64,000 nt of DNA, taken from positions 744,001 through 808,000 of the forward strand of contig NZ_CP025938.1 of NCBI RefSeq assembly GCF_002893765.1. The letters run 5' to 3'. Position numbers and translations under genes: made by a program. Below, piece by piece: positions 8,808 to 17,040 of the stretch; position 1 is the stretch's first letter; each line of letters opens with the position of its first letter. Source of the DNA: Tamlana carrageenivorans. Its GTDB lineage: Bacteria > Bacteroidota > Bacteroidia > Flavobacteriales > Flavobacteriaceae. Under the pieces are notes generated by a model. The model saw only the letters and a program-made list of their open reading frames with translations, did no database searches and was not told the DNA's origin.

Positions 8808-10181
8808 TGTCCGATAAAAAACAGAATTAGCTAAAAAAGCTTTGGTGTTGGCCTTTTTTATTGATCGCACTCTTTATTTTGAAAACAGAACCTCCTTATG
8901 GGTCAAAAAGGCTTAATTGCCCAATGTTTTTGGTTGTAATCTCTTCCCAATTAGCTTCTGGGTTTTTCAGGAATTTGAACAAATCGATATATGTCATCAA
9001 ATGGTATCGTATGACGGACATCATATTGGAATAAGCCCAGTTTCTTTGGGCTTTTCTTTGGATCACAAGCATAATGAGCTGGATTATCAAACTGACCCAG
9101 ATTTGTATTTCGATGGCATTTTGATTGTCTCCCAAAAAATACTTTAGCGGAAAGTTCTGTTTAAGCCGCTTGAACATCGTCTCAATCTGCCACCTATTTT
9201 TATAGATGTCGGCTATTTTGTCTGCATCAAGATCATAATTATTAGTGATGAACTCATAAACTTTTTGGTGCTTTTCGTGCCAAAAAGCGATTCTCCTCAG
9301 GGAAAAAGCGTTGCCGTTTTTGTCCGTAAGCCCTATTTTTTCGTCCTTTAGGACAGCATCGTCCACTTTATTGGAGATATCAAACTCTTCAAGGCTTGTA
9401 TAGCGAGCATTGTCCTTTTGCCGAGTCACAAAGTAAACATCTTCCAGTGTCCATTTTTGGTATTGCTCATAATCCACATACCCTTTGTCAAAAACCACAT
9501 AAGAGCCCTTCTTGAGTTCCAGGTCTTTTAAAAAGGTGTGGTCGTGCGTGGCCGCGCTTGAAAACTTAATCAGACAAGGAACGTCTTCCATGGCGTTTAT
9601 CATAGTATGCATCTTGATACCTCCTTTCTTTTTGCCGTTGAGCGGGTTCCTTCCTACACCTTTAAGAATGTCGCTAAATAGGGGGATGGTCGAGGAATCA
9701 ACGATTTTAAGGTTCTTCACTGCAGGTTCTAAGGGTCTGCTGTCCGATAAAAAGCGATGGTAACGTTTGTAGAGTAAATGATAAATATCGGCAAATACTT
9801 CAGAGCTTCTTCTCCTGTTAGCATCTGACAAGGTACTGCGTTTTGGAAAGTCCGTGAGTCCTAGATGGTTGATCTTTCCCTCGCAGGCAAGCATAATACT
9901 GGAAACCTCACGAAGTGAGCTACAGCCACTGATCACGGTAAATACCATAGTGGCCAAATGCTCATAGGTGGTAAACTTTTTGGTATAGCGATCGCTGTTG
10001 TGCTTTTTGGCTGTCCGATGAACATCTTTGGGCAAAATGAAATTTAATACCTGTTTGATTATGGGTTGTCCGCTAAAGTTTTTACTTTTATTCATATCTT
10101 GGATGTGTGATAACTTCAAGATACAAAATAAGCGGGAAATCCTATCTTGGAAATCCCGCTTTTTAAATCTTTTATCGGACA
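8808..10181 (-). mobile_element. IS4-family insertion sequence (second, different copy)
   Basis: The element is 1374 bp, with TGTCCGATAAAA at both ends in inverted orientation (8808-8819 and 10170-10181). Inside the right end, a 7-bp inverted repeat (10131-10137 with 10154-10160) plus T-runs forms a hairpin between the end and the transposase; such hairpins often shield IS genes from outside transcription. I find no matching target duplication in the flanks, so the insertion may be old or rearranged. The right end stops 15 bp before the chosen ATG of the DUF2911 gene, so that gene now depends on sequence within or beyond the IS for a promoter. Confidence 0.85.
8896..10095 (-). CDS. IS4-family DDE transposase
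   Basis: From the ATG at 10095 (MNKSKNFSGQPIIKQVL) the protein has 399 residues. The frame is open further upstream to 10182, but that part overlaps the IS end and is unlikely to be translated. The N-terminal region resembles DUF4372. The catalytic residues are visible: Asp in LKIVDSSTIPLF, Asp in VVFDKGYVDY and Glu in YKNRWQIETMFKRLK (Y-x2-R-x3-E-x6-K). The C-terminal 60 residues are rich in aromatic and basic residues. The frame is intact. The sequence is only distantly related to the transposase at 5698, so two IS4 lineages have entered this 5-kb stretch. Confidence 0.95.
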   Translation of the reverse strand: MNKSKNFSGQPIIKQVLNFILPKDVHRTAKKHNSDRYTKKFTTYEHLATMVFTVISGCSSLREVSSIMLACEGKINHLGLTDFPKRSTLSDANRRRSSEVFADIYHLLYKRYHRFLSDSRPLEPAVKNLKIVDSSTIPLFSDILKGVGRNPLNGKKKGGIKMHTMINAMEDVPCLIKFSSAATHDHTFLKDLELKKGSYVVFDKGYVDYEQYQKWTLEDVYFVTRQKDNARYTSLEEFDISNKVDDAVLKDEKIGLTDKNGNAFSLRRIAFWHEKHQKVYEFITNNYDLDADKIADIYKNRWQIETMFKRLKQNFPLKYFLGDNQNAIEIQIWVSLIIQLIMLVIQRKAQRNWAYSNMMSVIRYHLMTYIDLFKFLKNPEANWEEITTKNIGQLSLFDP

Positions 10182-10196
10182 CTAATGAATTTTATT

Positions 10197-10733
10197 ATGA
10201 AAAACTCAACCTTTATTGCAAGCCTTGCCTTGGTATGCTTATTATTTTTATCGACTAACGTTAATGCTCAAAAATTCGCAAAATTGGACAAGAGTCCGAT
10301 GGACGCAGCAGCCTATCCTGCCAGTTACAAAGAACCTAACAAACTTATAAAAGTGATATATAGCCGTCCGCAGCTAAAAGATCGTGCATTAAGTAAATTA
10401 GCACCCAACGATAAGGTTTGGAGAACAGGCGCCAACGAAGCACCAACAATTACACTTTATAAAGACATGAAAATTGCTGGTAAAGCGGTGAAAGCAGGTG
10501 AATATTCTTTGTTTACCATTCCTGGGGACAAATCATGGACCATCATATTAAGCAAAGATGTAAATGTGTGGGGCGCTTACGCATATAATGAAGCCAACGA
10601 TGTGGTGCGTGTTAAAGCCGATGTTACTACTGCAAATGATGCTCTTGAAGCCTTCTCTATTGTTTTTGATGATAATGCTGTCATGCATTTAGGCTGGGAC
10701 AAGGTGCGCGTAGCAGTGCCTTTTACAGAATAA
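10197..10733 (+). CDS. Secreted DUF2911 protein
   Basis: A 178-residue protein from the ATG at 10197 (MKNSTFIASLALVCLLFLS); an ATG four codons earlier is also possible. Residues 1-25 form a Sec signal peptide ending in NVNAQ. The rest matches DUF2911, a common Bacteroidota periplasmic family of unknown function, with landmarks SPMDAAAYP, IYSRPQLKDR, VWRTGANEAPTI and GEYSLFTIPG. The IS at 8808-10181 abuts its 5' end and has probably replaced its native promoter region, so expression is uncertain. It converges with the DUF202 gene, and a shared hairpin lies between them. Confidence 0.85.
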   Translation: MKNSTFIASLALVCLLFLSTNVNAQKFAKLDKSPMDAAAYPASYKEPNKLIKVIYSRPQLKDRALSKLAPNDKVWRTGANEAPTITLYKDMKIAGKAVKAGEYSLFTIPGDKSWTIILSKDVNVWGAYAYNEANDVVRVKADVTTANDALEAFSIVFDDNAVMHLGWDKVRVAVPFTE

Positions 10734-10746
10734 GTACTATAAGGCC

Positions 10747-10784
10747 TTAGGCTGTATGCTTTACACATAAGGCATATAGCCTAA
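10747..10784. terminator. Bidirectional terminator between convergent genes
   Basis: A 13-bp stem (10747-10759 with 10772-10784, one G-U pair) and a 12-nt loop lie just after the DUF2911 stop and 2 nt from the DUF202 stop. Flanking T-tracts are short, so efficiency is uncertain. Confidence 0.65.
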
Positions 10785-10786
10785 AC

Positions 10787-11098
10787 CTATTTATCTTTAG
10801 CCTCTTCAGACATGTAGTACAGTCTTTTTAAACTCTTTTTTAGCAGTCTAAATCTAAAAACACCAATAACAAAAAAGATGACACTAAATACTACAGACAC
10901 TAAGGCGAGATATTTAAAGTTTGGAAAATCTTTTAATTGAAAAAAGGCAAAACTACCAATAAGCAAATATAAAGACGACCTTATGTAGGATAGTAAGGTA
11001 CGTTCATTCGCCAAACGTGTGCGTTCAATTGCTAAATAATCTCGTAGAATAACTTTTTCATCGGGTGTAAAATCGCGACCAAAACGTAAAAGTTTCAT
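10787..11098 (-). CDS. DUF202 small membrane protein
   Basis: A 103-residue inner-membrane protein of the DUF202 (YidH-like) family, whose function is not established. The N-terminal cytoplasmic segment carries the characteristic YLAIERTRLANERTLLSYIR motif (about residues 21-40). Two hydrophobic spans follow (about residues 43-60 and 65-85), then a basic C-terminal helix. It lies 11 nt downstream of queE on the same strand and is probably co-transcribed with it from the promoter at 11746. There is no evident functional link to queuosine. Confidence 0.85.
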   Translation of the reverse strand: MKLLRFGRDFTPDEKVILRDYLAIERTRLANERTLLSYIRSSLYLLIGSFAFFQLKDFPNFKYLALVSVVFSVIFFVIGVFRFRLLKKSLKRLYYMSEEAKDK

Positions 11099-11109
11099 GG
11101 TTTATCTTT

Positions 11110-11739
11110 TTAAGGAATATTCAAATATTTATGGGTTTGCAGCGATACTTTCCACTTTGGGTTGGCCATCACATAATCCACAATTTCGGGCACGACCTTA
11201 TCGCGCTTACTCCATTCGGGTTGCAAGTACAAGATACAATTTTTATTCACTTTTGCCGCTTGTTCTTCCGCGAAGCGAAAATCATCTTTATTATAAACAA
11301 TCACTTTTAGCTCGTTAGCATTATCGTAAACCTCTTGCGTTGGCAGTTTCATTTTTTTTGGCGACAAACAAATCCAATCCCAAACACCGGTTAATTTATA
11401 AGCCCCAGAAGTTTCAATATGAACCTGCAATCCTTTAGCTTTTAACTGCGTGGTTAAAGGGGTCATATCCCAAGTTAATGGCTCGCCACCAGTAACCACA
11501 ATGGTATCACTATATTTTGCTGCGTTTTCAACAATTTTAGCGGTTTCGGTTGGAGGGTGTAGATCTGCATTCCAGCTTTCCTTAACATCACACCAATGGC
11601 AACCTACGTCGCAACCACCAACACGAATAAAATAAGCTGCCGTTCCCTTATGGAAACCTTCTCCTTGAATGGTATAAAACTCTTCCATTAAAGGTAGCAT
11701 TTCACCTTTATCTACCTGTGATTTAATCTCTTCTTTCAT
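11110..11739 (-). CDS. queE: 7-carboxy-7-deazaguanine synthase
   Basis: A radical SAM enzyme converting 6-carboxytetrahydropterin into 7-carboxy-7-deazaguanine in queuosine biosynthesis. From the ATG at 11739 it has 209 residues, the usual size. The N-terminal FYTIQGEGFHKGTAAYFIR is typical. The iron-sulfur motif CDVGCHWC gives Cys43, Cys47 and Cys50 (C-x3-C-x2-C). GGEP for SAM binding follows near residue 86, and the C-terminus ends SLQTHKYLNIP, as in the family. No queC, queD or queF lies in the window. A TAnnTTTG element ends only 6 nt upstream of the ATG, so the mRNA may be nearly leaderless. Confidence 0.95.
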   Translation of the reverse strand: MKEEIKSQVDKGEMLPLMEEFYTIQGEGFHKGTAAYFIRVGGCDVGCHWCDVKESWNADLHPPTETAKIVENAAKYSDTIVVTGGEPLTWDMTPLTTQLKAKGLQVHIETSGAYKLTGVWDWICLSPKKMKLPTQEVYDNANELKVIVYNKDDFRFAEEQAAKVNKNCILYLQPEWSKRDKVVPEIVDYVMANPKWKVSLQTHKYLNIP

Positions 11740-11745
11740 AAGCTG

Positions 11746-11753
11746 CAAAGATA
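11746..11753 (-). promoter_or_regulatory. -7 promoter element of queE
   Basis: TATCTTTG on the minus strand matches TAnnTTTG exactly. Its last base is 7 nt from the first base of the queE ATG, so transcription would start at or within a few bases of the codon. A TTTG lies upstream, but at 14 nt instead of the usual 19 or so. Confidence 0.6.
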
Positions 11754-11884
11754 CATATTACTTATTTCAAATTCTTGCTTTTAGATTTCAAATTAACGAA
11801 GCTCAAAAAACTGCTTTTTACAGCATTAGAAACTAATTTTTTCATTCTTTTTATTTCGTGTATTTTTATACAAAAACTATACCC

Positions 11885-13426
11885 ATGAGCAGCAAAGACT
11901 CTTTTTTTAAATACATAACCGAGAGCAATACTACAAAAGGTGATTTTATCCCGATAGGTGCAGCCATGCTTGATGGTGAAACGCTAACCAATGCTTTTGT
12001 AAAAATCCCGTTAAAAACCATGAACCGTCACGGATTAATTGCTGGAGCAACAGGTACCGGTAAAACAAAATCACTTCAGGTTTTAGCTGAAAATTTAAGC
12101 GATAAAGGCATTCCTATTTTACTCATGGATATTAAAGGGGATTTAAGCGGATTGGCACAACCAAGTACTGGGCACCCTAAAATAACCGAGCGTCATGAAA
12201 AAATTGGCCTTCCTTTTGAACCCAAAGGTTTTCCGGTTGAACTGCTAACCCTTTCGGAACAAGACGGCGTGCGATTACGAGCAACTGTTAGCGAATTCGG
12301 CCCCGTACTTTTATCACGAATTTTAGACCTAACCGAAACCCAATCTGGTATTGTTTCGGTTATTTTCCAGTATTGTGACAACCACAAACTCCCACTTTTA
12401 GACTTAAAAGATTTTAAGAAAATTTTACAATATGCTACCCAAGAAGGTAAAGCCGAATTTAATGAAGCTTACGGCAGAATTTCAACGTCTTCAACAGGAG
12501 CCATTCTTAGAAAAATTGTAGAATTAGAACAACAAGGTGCCGATTTATTTTTTGGAGAAACCTCGTTCGATACCCAAGACTTACTTCGCATTGATGAAAA
12601 TGGCCGTGGCTACATCAACATCATTCGTTTAACAGACATCCAAGACCGTCCGAAACTATTTTCAACCTTTATGCTTAGTCTTTTAGCTGAAATTTATTCT
12701 ACTTTTCCTGAGCAAGGTGATAGCGACCGCCCTGAGCTCATTATATTTATTGATGAAGCGCATTTAATTTTTGATGAAGCCTCGAAAGCTTTATTGAATC
12801 AAATTGAAAGCATGGTAAAGCTTATTCGTAGTAAGGGCGTGGGCTTGTATTTTGTAACCCAAAATCCGACTGATGTCCCTGAAGAGGTTTTAAGTCAGTT
12901 AGGTTTAAAAATACAGCACGCCTTAAGGGCTTTTACCGCTAAAGACCGCAAAGCCATAAAGCTAACGGCACAAAATTATCCAGACTCCGATTATTACGAT
13001 ACCGAAGCATTACTAACTTCCCTAGGTATTGGCGAAGCCTTAGTTTCTGCTTTAGACGAAAAAGGGCGTCCTACCCCATTGGCGGCAACACTTATGCGGG
13101 CTCCAATGAGCAGGATGGATGTGTTATCTGCGGAAGAAATAAATACTTTAAATGCCCATTCCAAGTTGGTAAAAAAATATAACGAAACCATCGATCGAGA
13201 GAGTGCTTATGAACTTCTAAACGATAAAATTGAGCAAGCCGAAGCTAAAGAACTCAAGGAAAAAGCAAAAAAAGAGCAAGAAGCGCTAGAAAAAGCAGCA
13301 TCGAAAAAACGCTCTAGAACCACACGAACCCGAAGCTCTGCCATGAACCCCATTGTGAAAGTCCTTACCAGCGCCACATTTATTAGAAGTGTTTTTGGAA
13401 TTTTAACTAAAGTCATGAAAAAATAA
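11885..13426 (+). CDS. HerA-like ATPase, DUF853 family
   Basis: A 513-residue P-loop ATPase of the DUF853/YjgR group, related to the HerA/FtsK translocases; its physiological role is not established. I start it at ATG 11885 (MSSKDSFFKY) and not at the GTG at 11858. Walker A is GATGTGKTKSLQ near residue 54 and Walker B is LIIFIDEAHLIFDEA near residue 290; an Arg/Gln-bearing sensor stretch, GVGLYFVTQNPTDVP, follows. The C-terminal 90 residues are a Lys/Glu-rich coiled coil, then a basic segment and a short hydrophobic end. No NurA or Sir2 partner is adjacent, which argues against a defence role. Confidence 0.88.
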   Translation: MSSKDSFFKYITESNTTKGDFIPIGAAMLDGETLTNAFVKIPLKTMNRHGLIAGATGTGKTKSLQVLAENLSDKGIPILLMDIKGDLSGLAQPSTGHPKITERHEKIGLPFEPKGFPVELLTLSEQDGVRLRATVSEFGPVLLSRILDLTETQSGIVSVIFQYCDNHKLPLLDLKDFKKILQYATQEGKAEFNEAYGRISTSSTGAILRKIVELEQQGADLFFGETSFDTQDLLRIDENGRGYINIIRLTDIQDRPKLFSTFMLSLLAEIYSTFPEQGDSDRPELIIFIDEAHLIFDEASKALLNQIESMVKLIRSKGVGLYFVTQNPTDVPEEVLSQLGLKIQHALRAFTAKDRKAIKLTAQNYPDSDYYDTEALLTSLGIGEALVSALDEKGRPTPLAATLMRAPMSRMDVLSAEEINTLNAHSKLVKKYNETIDRESAYELLNDKIEQAEAKELKEKAKKEQEALEKAASKKRSRTTRTRSSAMNPIVKVLTSATFIRSVFGILTKVMKK

Positions 13427-13470
13427 ACCGATATTTGGCAATTATAAACAACAAACCTTAATTAAACCCA

Positions 13471-14028
13471 ATGCGTAAATTACTATTAGGCGGATTCGCC
13501 TTAACTTTATTATTATCAAGCTGTAACAAGACACAAAATCCTTTTGAAATCTCTAAACAACATATAGGCTTGCTTACAGATTCTACTCAAGTTAAAGATT
13601 TAGATATCGTTTTCCCCAACGATTCGATTGTTAAATTTATTGCTGGCGATGAGTTTTTGGGCAATATCGACAACATTGAAATCTTCGAAAAGGGCGGAAA
13701 TAAACTCCTTAAGTTAACCCCTAAGTTTGCTTTGGATTCTACCTCTGTAATTTCAAGTGTTCAGGTTATAGACCCTCGTTATAAAACGGACAAAAACATA
13801 TCGTCTATAAGTACTTTTAAAGATATTCACAGCCAATATAAAATTTCAAAAATTAGCAACTTAATTAATTCTGTTGTAGTTGCTGTTAATGAAATCAATG
13901 CCAGTTTTACTATTGACAAAGCTGAATTACCTTCAAATTTAAGATTTGATATGAATTTAAAATTTGAACCAACTCATATTCCCGATAACGCAAAAGTAAA
14001 ATACTTTTTCTTAAACTGGGACAACTAA
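13471..14028 (+). CDS. Hypothetical lipoprotein
   Basis: A 185-residue predicted lipoprotein. The signal peptide (MRKLLLGGFALTLLLSSC) ends in a clear lipobox, LLSSC, with Cys18 as the modified residue. The mature part opens with a region (KDLDIVFPNDSIVKF) that looks like a beta-strand-rich N-terminal domain, and has no motif I can name. It starts 44 nt after the HerA-like gene and ends 10 nt before the YitT gene, so it may form part of a four-gene run up to 16239. It is probably anchored in the outer or inner membrane facing the periplasm. Confidence 0.7.
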   Translation: MRKLLLGGFALTLLLSSCNKTQNPFEISKQHIGLLTDSTQVKDLDIVFPNDSIVKFIAGDEFLGNIDNIEIFEKGGNKLLKLTPKFALDSTSVISSVQVIDPRYKTDKNISSISTFKDIHSQYKISKISNLINSVVVAVNEINASFTIDKAELPSNLRFDMNLKFEPTHIPDNAKVKYFFLNWDN

Positions 14029-14038
14029 AACACTGTAA

Positions 14039-15016
14039 ATGAACCCTTTTCTTTCTAAACTTATAGTAGACATTGCTCGAAAAAAACTAAAAAAATCGAA
14101 CGATGACAAACCAATTTCTAAAAGGGATATTGTTCCTTTAGTAAGGGTACTTCAAGTTGAATTTACGCATGCCGTTAGGGAATACATCCTAATTATTATT
14201 GGCGTATTTTCAGCAGGGTTTGGATTAAAAGGTTTTTTACTTCCTAACAAATTTATCGATGGAGGGGCTACAGGGATTTCATTATTACTAGAACATGTTA
14301 CATCTTTACAATTAGGCATTTTACTTGTTTTAGTCAATTTACCTTTTATCATCCTTGCAGCTCGTACCATAGGTATGAAATTTGCCATTAAAAGTATTGT
14401 CGCCATTGCCATGTTGGCCTTTGTTGTGCACTTTATAGAATACCCTACCGTTACCGACGACAAGCTTTTAATAGCCGTTTTTGGAGGTTTCTTTCTAGGC
14501 TTAGGGATAGGAATGTCTATGAGAGGCGGTAGTGTAATTGATGGCACCGAAGTTTTAGCCATTTTCCTAGGGCGCAAATTATCGCTTACCATTGGAGATG
14601 TATTACTATTAATAAACATTGTTATTTTCTCGGTTGGCGCCTATTTACTATCTATCGAAACAGCGCTTTATGCAATTTTAACTTATTTAGCAGCAGCCAA
14701 AACAGTAGATTTTGTGGTTGATGGGGTTGAAGAATATGTTGGAGTAACTATAATTTCCAATAAACACGAAGATTTACGAATAATGCTTACCCAAAAACTT
14801 CAGCGCGCTTGCACCATTTATGCTGGAAAAGGTGGCTTTGGAAGTTCGGGCGAAAGTTACGACAAAGACATTATCTATACCGTTGTAACCCGTTTAGAAT
14901 TGGCAAGACTTCAAACTGAAATTGATAAAATTGATAGAAACGCCTTCATAATTATGGGTATTGTTAAAGATTTAAAAGGTGGTATGATAAAGAAAAAACC
15001 CATGAAAGACCACTAA
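14039..15016 (+). CDS. YitT-family membrane protein with DUF2179 domain
   Basis: A 325-residue integral membrane protein. The first 45 residues are cytoplasmic and basic. Five or so hydrophobic segments follow (about residues 48-210), carrying the YitT-family pattern FLLPNKFIDGGATGISLL and the Gly-rich FFLGLGIGMSMRGGSVIDGTEV. The last 90 residues are a soluble DUF2179 domain (TQKLQRACTIYAGKGGF, DKDIIYTVVTRLELARLQ), which resembles small ligand-binding folds. The family is widespread and its substrate unknown. It overlaps no neighbour, starting 10 nt after the lipoprotein and ending 23 nt before the cupin gene. Confidence 0.9.
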   Translation: MNPFLSKLIVDIARKKLKKSNDDKPISKRDIVPLVRVLQVEFTHAVREYILIIIGVFSAGFGLKGFLLPNKFIDGGATGISLLLEHVTSLQLGILLVLVNLPFIILAARTIGMKFAIKSIVAIAMLAFVVHFIEYPTVTDDKLLIAVFGGFFLGLGIGMSMRGGSVIDGTEVLAIFLGRKLSLTIGDVLLLINIVIFSVGAYLLSIETALYAILTYLAAAKTVDFVVDGVEEYVGVTIISNKHEDLRIMLTQKLQRACTIYAGKGGFGSSGESYDKDIIYTVVTRLELARLQTEIDKIDRNAFIIMGIVKDLKGGMIKKKPMKDH

Positions 15017-15039
15017 AAACGTCATAGATTACTAAAAAG

Positions 15040-15408
15040 ATGTCTCGAAAAAAATACACCCTCCAGAACACGCCTTTTGTTGTTCCAACAACCGATGGCA
15101 AAATCATTAAAGAACATTTTGGAAAAACTTCCGATGGAAATTCAGATATAAGTATCGCTCATATGGTTGCCCCTGCTGGCTGGAGTGAACCTTTTCAAAC
15201 CCCAGAATTTGAAGAATTCACCTTTATCATCAAAGGCAGAAAACAATTTATTATTGAAGATGAAACTGTCATCTTAGAAGCCGGACAATCCATTAAAATT
15301 GAAAAAGACACCAGAGTGCAATACTCAAATCCATTTAAAGAAGCTTGTGAGTACATCGCGATTTGCACACCAGCATTTTCAATGGATTTAGTGCACCGAG
15401 AAGATTAA
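15040..15408 (+). CDS. Small cupin-fold protein
   Basis: A 122-residue single-domain cupin. The beta-barrel core runs from about residue 35 to 105, with EFEEFTFIIKGRKQFIIEDE matching cupin motif 1 and the second strand set LEAGQSIKIEKDTRVQYSNP matching motif 2. The usual His residues of motif 1 are not evident, so metal binding may differ or be absent. No signal peptide is present, so it is cytoplasmic. It ends 3 nt before the alpha/beta hydrolase start, which indicates co-translation. Substrate unknown. Confidence 0.75.
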   Translation: MSRKKYTLQNTPFVVPTTDGKIIKEHFGKTSDGNSDISIAHMVAPAGWSEPFQTPEFEEFTFIIKGRKQFIIEDETVILEAGQSIKIEKDTRVQYSNPFKEACEYIAICTPAFSMDLVHRED

Positions 15409-15411
15409 TAC

Positions 15412-16239
15412 ATGAGTAAAATTATACCTCAAATTTTAGGAAAAACCATTAATAGTTTAGGTTTAATCCTACCAAAATTAGCAGCTAAATATGCTGTAAA
15501 ATTATTTTCAACACCACAAAAAGGAAAAATTACCGAAGATCAAACTGCTTTTTTAAACACGGCCATTAAGGACAGTGTTACTTACAACGACATTACCATT
15601 CAAACCTACCTTTGGGGCGGATCAAAAGACACCATACTACTTGTACATGGCTGGGAAAGCAATACCTTTCGTTGGAAAGATTTAATTGAATTACTACAAC
15701 AAGAAGACTACAACATTGTTGCCATTGATGCCCCTGCGCATGGAAACTCTAGTAACAAAATATTTAATGCCCCCCTGTATTCTGAATGTATTCATGAAGT
15801 GGTTAAAACCTACAAACCAAAAATCATTATTGGCCATTCTATAGGCGCTACTGCCAGTATTATAGCTCAGGAAAACCATGATTTACCGTCGGTTGAGAAA
15901 AATGTTTTATTAGGAGCTCCATCAAACTTAGCCATTTCAGTTAAAAATTATGCTAATTTTATGGGCTTAAACAACAGGGTTAGAAAAGCTATAGACGCTT
16001 ACTATTTAAAACACTTTAATCATCTGCCAAGTCATTATTGTGCCGAAAACTTTTACAAAAACAACCACACAGCAGGAATTATTATTCACGACAAGCAAGA
16101 TAAAATCATTTCTTACAGAGAAGCTTTAGACATTAAAAAACATTATAAAAATGCTGAATTAATAAAAACCCGAGGATTAGGACACCGTCTTAAATCGGAT
16201 GCCGTTTACCAGCATATTTTAGAATTTTTAAAGGCTTAA
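15412..16239 (+). CDS. Alpha/beta hydrolase
   Basis: A 275-residue alpha/beta-fold hydrolase. The oxyanion-region motif LVHGWESNTFRW lies near residue 82. The nucleophile elbow IIGHSIGATAS (Ser about residue 142) fits G-x-S-x-G. An acid residue lies in IIHDKQDKIIS near residue 224, and the catalytic His is probably in RGLGHRLKSD near the C-terminus. The fold covers esterases, lipases and thioesterases; the substrate cannot be read from sequence. It lacks a classical signal peptide. It starts 3 nt after the cupin stop and ends 19 nt before rluF. Confidence 0.85.
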   Translation: MSKIIPQILGKTINSLGLILPKLAAKYAVKLFSTPQKGKITEDQTAFLNTAIKDSVTYNDITIQTYLWGGSKDTILLVHGWESNTFRWKDLIELLQQEDYNIVAIDAPAHGNSSNKIFNAPLYSECIHEVVKTYKPKIIIGHSIGATASIIAQENHDLPSVEKNVLLGAPSNLAISVKNYANFMGLNNRVRKAIDAYYLKHFNHLPSHYCAENFYKNNHTAGIIIHDKQDKIISYREALDIKKHYKNAELIKTRGLGHRLKSDAVYQHILEFLKA

Positions 16240-16246
16240 ATTATTG

Positions 16247-16254
16247 TATTTTTG
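16247..16254 (+). promoter_or_regulatory. -7 promoter element of rluF
   Basis: TATTTTTG matches TAnnTTTG and ends 4 nt before the rluF ATG at 16259, starting only 7 nt past the hydrolase stop. It suggests that rluF has its own start site with almost no leader. Confidence 0.5.
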
Positions 16255-16258
16255 TACC

Positions 16259-17023
16259 ATGGAAGAATCTCAATTAAAGCGCATCAACAAATTTTTAAGT
16301 GAAGTTGGTTATTGCTCGCGTCGTGAAGCCGATAAACTCATTGAAGCTGGCCGTGTAACCATTAATGGTGTCGTCCCAGAAAAAGGCACAAAAATAGCAC
16401 CTAATGATGTGGTGGCTGTTGACGATAAGGAGATTAAAAACACCAAGGAGCGTTTTGTTTACTTAGCTTTTAACAAACCCGTAGGGATCGTTTGTACGAC
16501 CGACACTTCAGTTGAAAAAGATAACATTATTGACTTTATAAACTACGGCAAACGTATTTTTCCTATTGGAAGATTAGACAAACCCAGTGAAGGCTTAATT
16601 CTCCTAACGGATGATGGCGATATCGTCAACAAAATTCTTCGAGCCAGCAATAATCACGAGAAAGAATATGTGGTAACAGTCGACAAACCCATATCTCAAA
16701 CTTTTGTAGAACGTATGGCAGGTGGTATTCATCTTGCCGATTTAAATAAAACCACCAAAAAGTGTTATGTTGAAAAACTAAGCACTTATAAATTCAAGAT
16801 TATTTTAACCCAAGGTTTAAACCGCCAAATTCGTCGTATGTGCGACTACTTGAATTATGAGGTACAAACCTTAAAACGTGTTAGAATTATGAATATTAAA
16901 TTAGACATGCCTATTGGTGAATATCGTGAACTCACACAAACCGAATTTTCCGAGCTTAACCAATTGATTAGCAACTCTACTAAAGAGTATGTAAAACACA
17001 AAAAACCAAACTCCAGAAAATAA
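16259..17023 (+). CDS. rluF: 23S rRNA pseudouridine synthase RluF
   Basis: A 254-residue RsuA/RluF-type enzyme that isomerises a uridine in 23S rRNA (U2604 in E. coli for RluF). Residues 4-60 form the S4 RNA-binding domain (INKFLSEVGYCSRREADKL). The catalytic domain follows, with Asp107 in the invariant GRLDKPSEGL. VNKILRASNNHEKEY and VTVDKPIS are close to the RluF subfamily, as is QGLNRQIRRMCDYLNYEV near residue 185. The ATG at 16259 is preferred because a promoter-like TAnnTTTG occupies 16247-16254. The stop is 17 nt from the convergent LysR stop. Confidence 0.93.
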   Translation: MEESQLKRINKFLSEVGYCSRREADKLIEAGRVTINGVVPEKGTKIAPNDVVAVDDKEIKNTKERFVYLAFNKPVGIVCTTDTSVEKDNIIDFINYGKRIFPIGRLDKPSEGLILLTDDGDIVNKILRASNNHEKEYVVTVDKPISQTFVERMAGGIHLADLNKTTKKCYVEKLSTYKFKIILTQGLNRQIRRMCDYLNYEVQTLKRVRIMNIKLDMPIGEYRELTQTEFSELNQLISNSTKEYVKHKKPNSRK

Positions 17024-17040
17024 GGACATCGTACCAACAA

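Noticed and set aside
8789..10200. A target duplication for the second IS4 element, from similar aattttatt stretches near both ends
   Set aside because: The similar bases are not adjacent to the inverted repeats and are trivial A/T matches.
11885..13426. HerA-like ATPase as part of a phage-defence system
   Set aside because: No nuclease or Sir2-type partner lies beside it; the neighbours are a lipoprotein, YitT and cupin genes, and the DUF853 type is widespread outside defence loci.
14152..14619. 155-codon minus-strand frame inside the YitT gene
   Set aside because: It is the complement of hydrophobic coding sequence; it has no start context or family resemblance.
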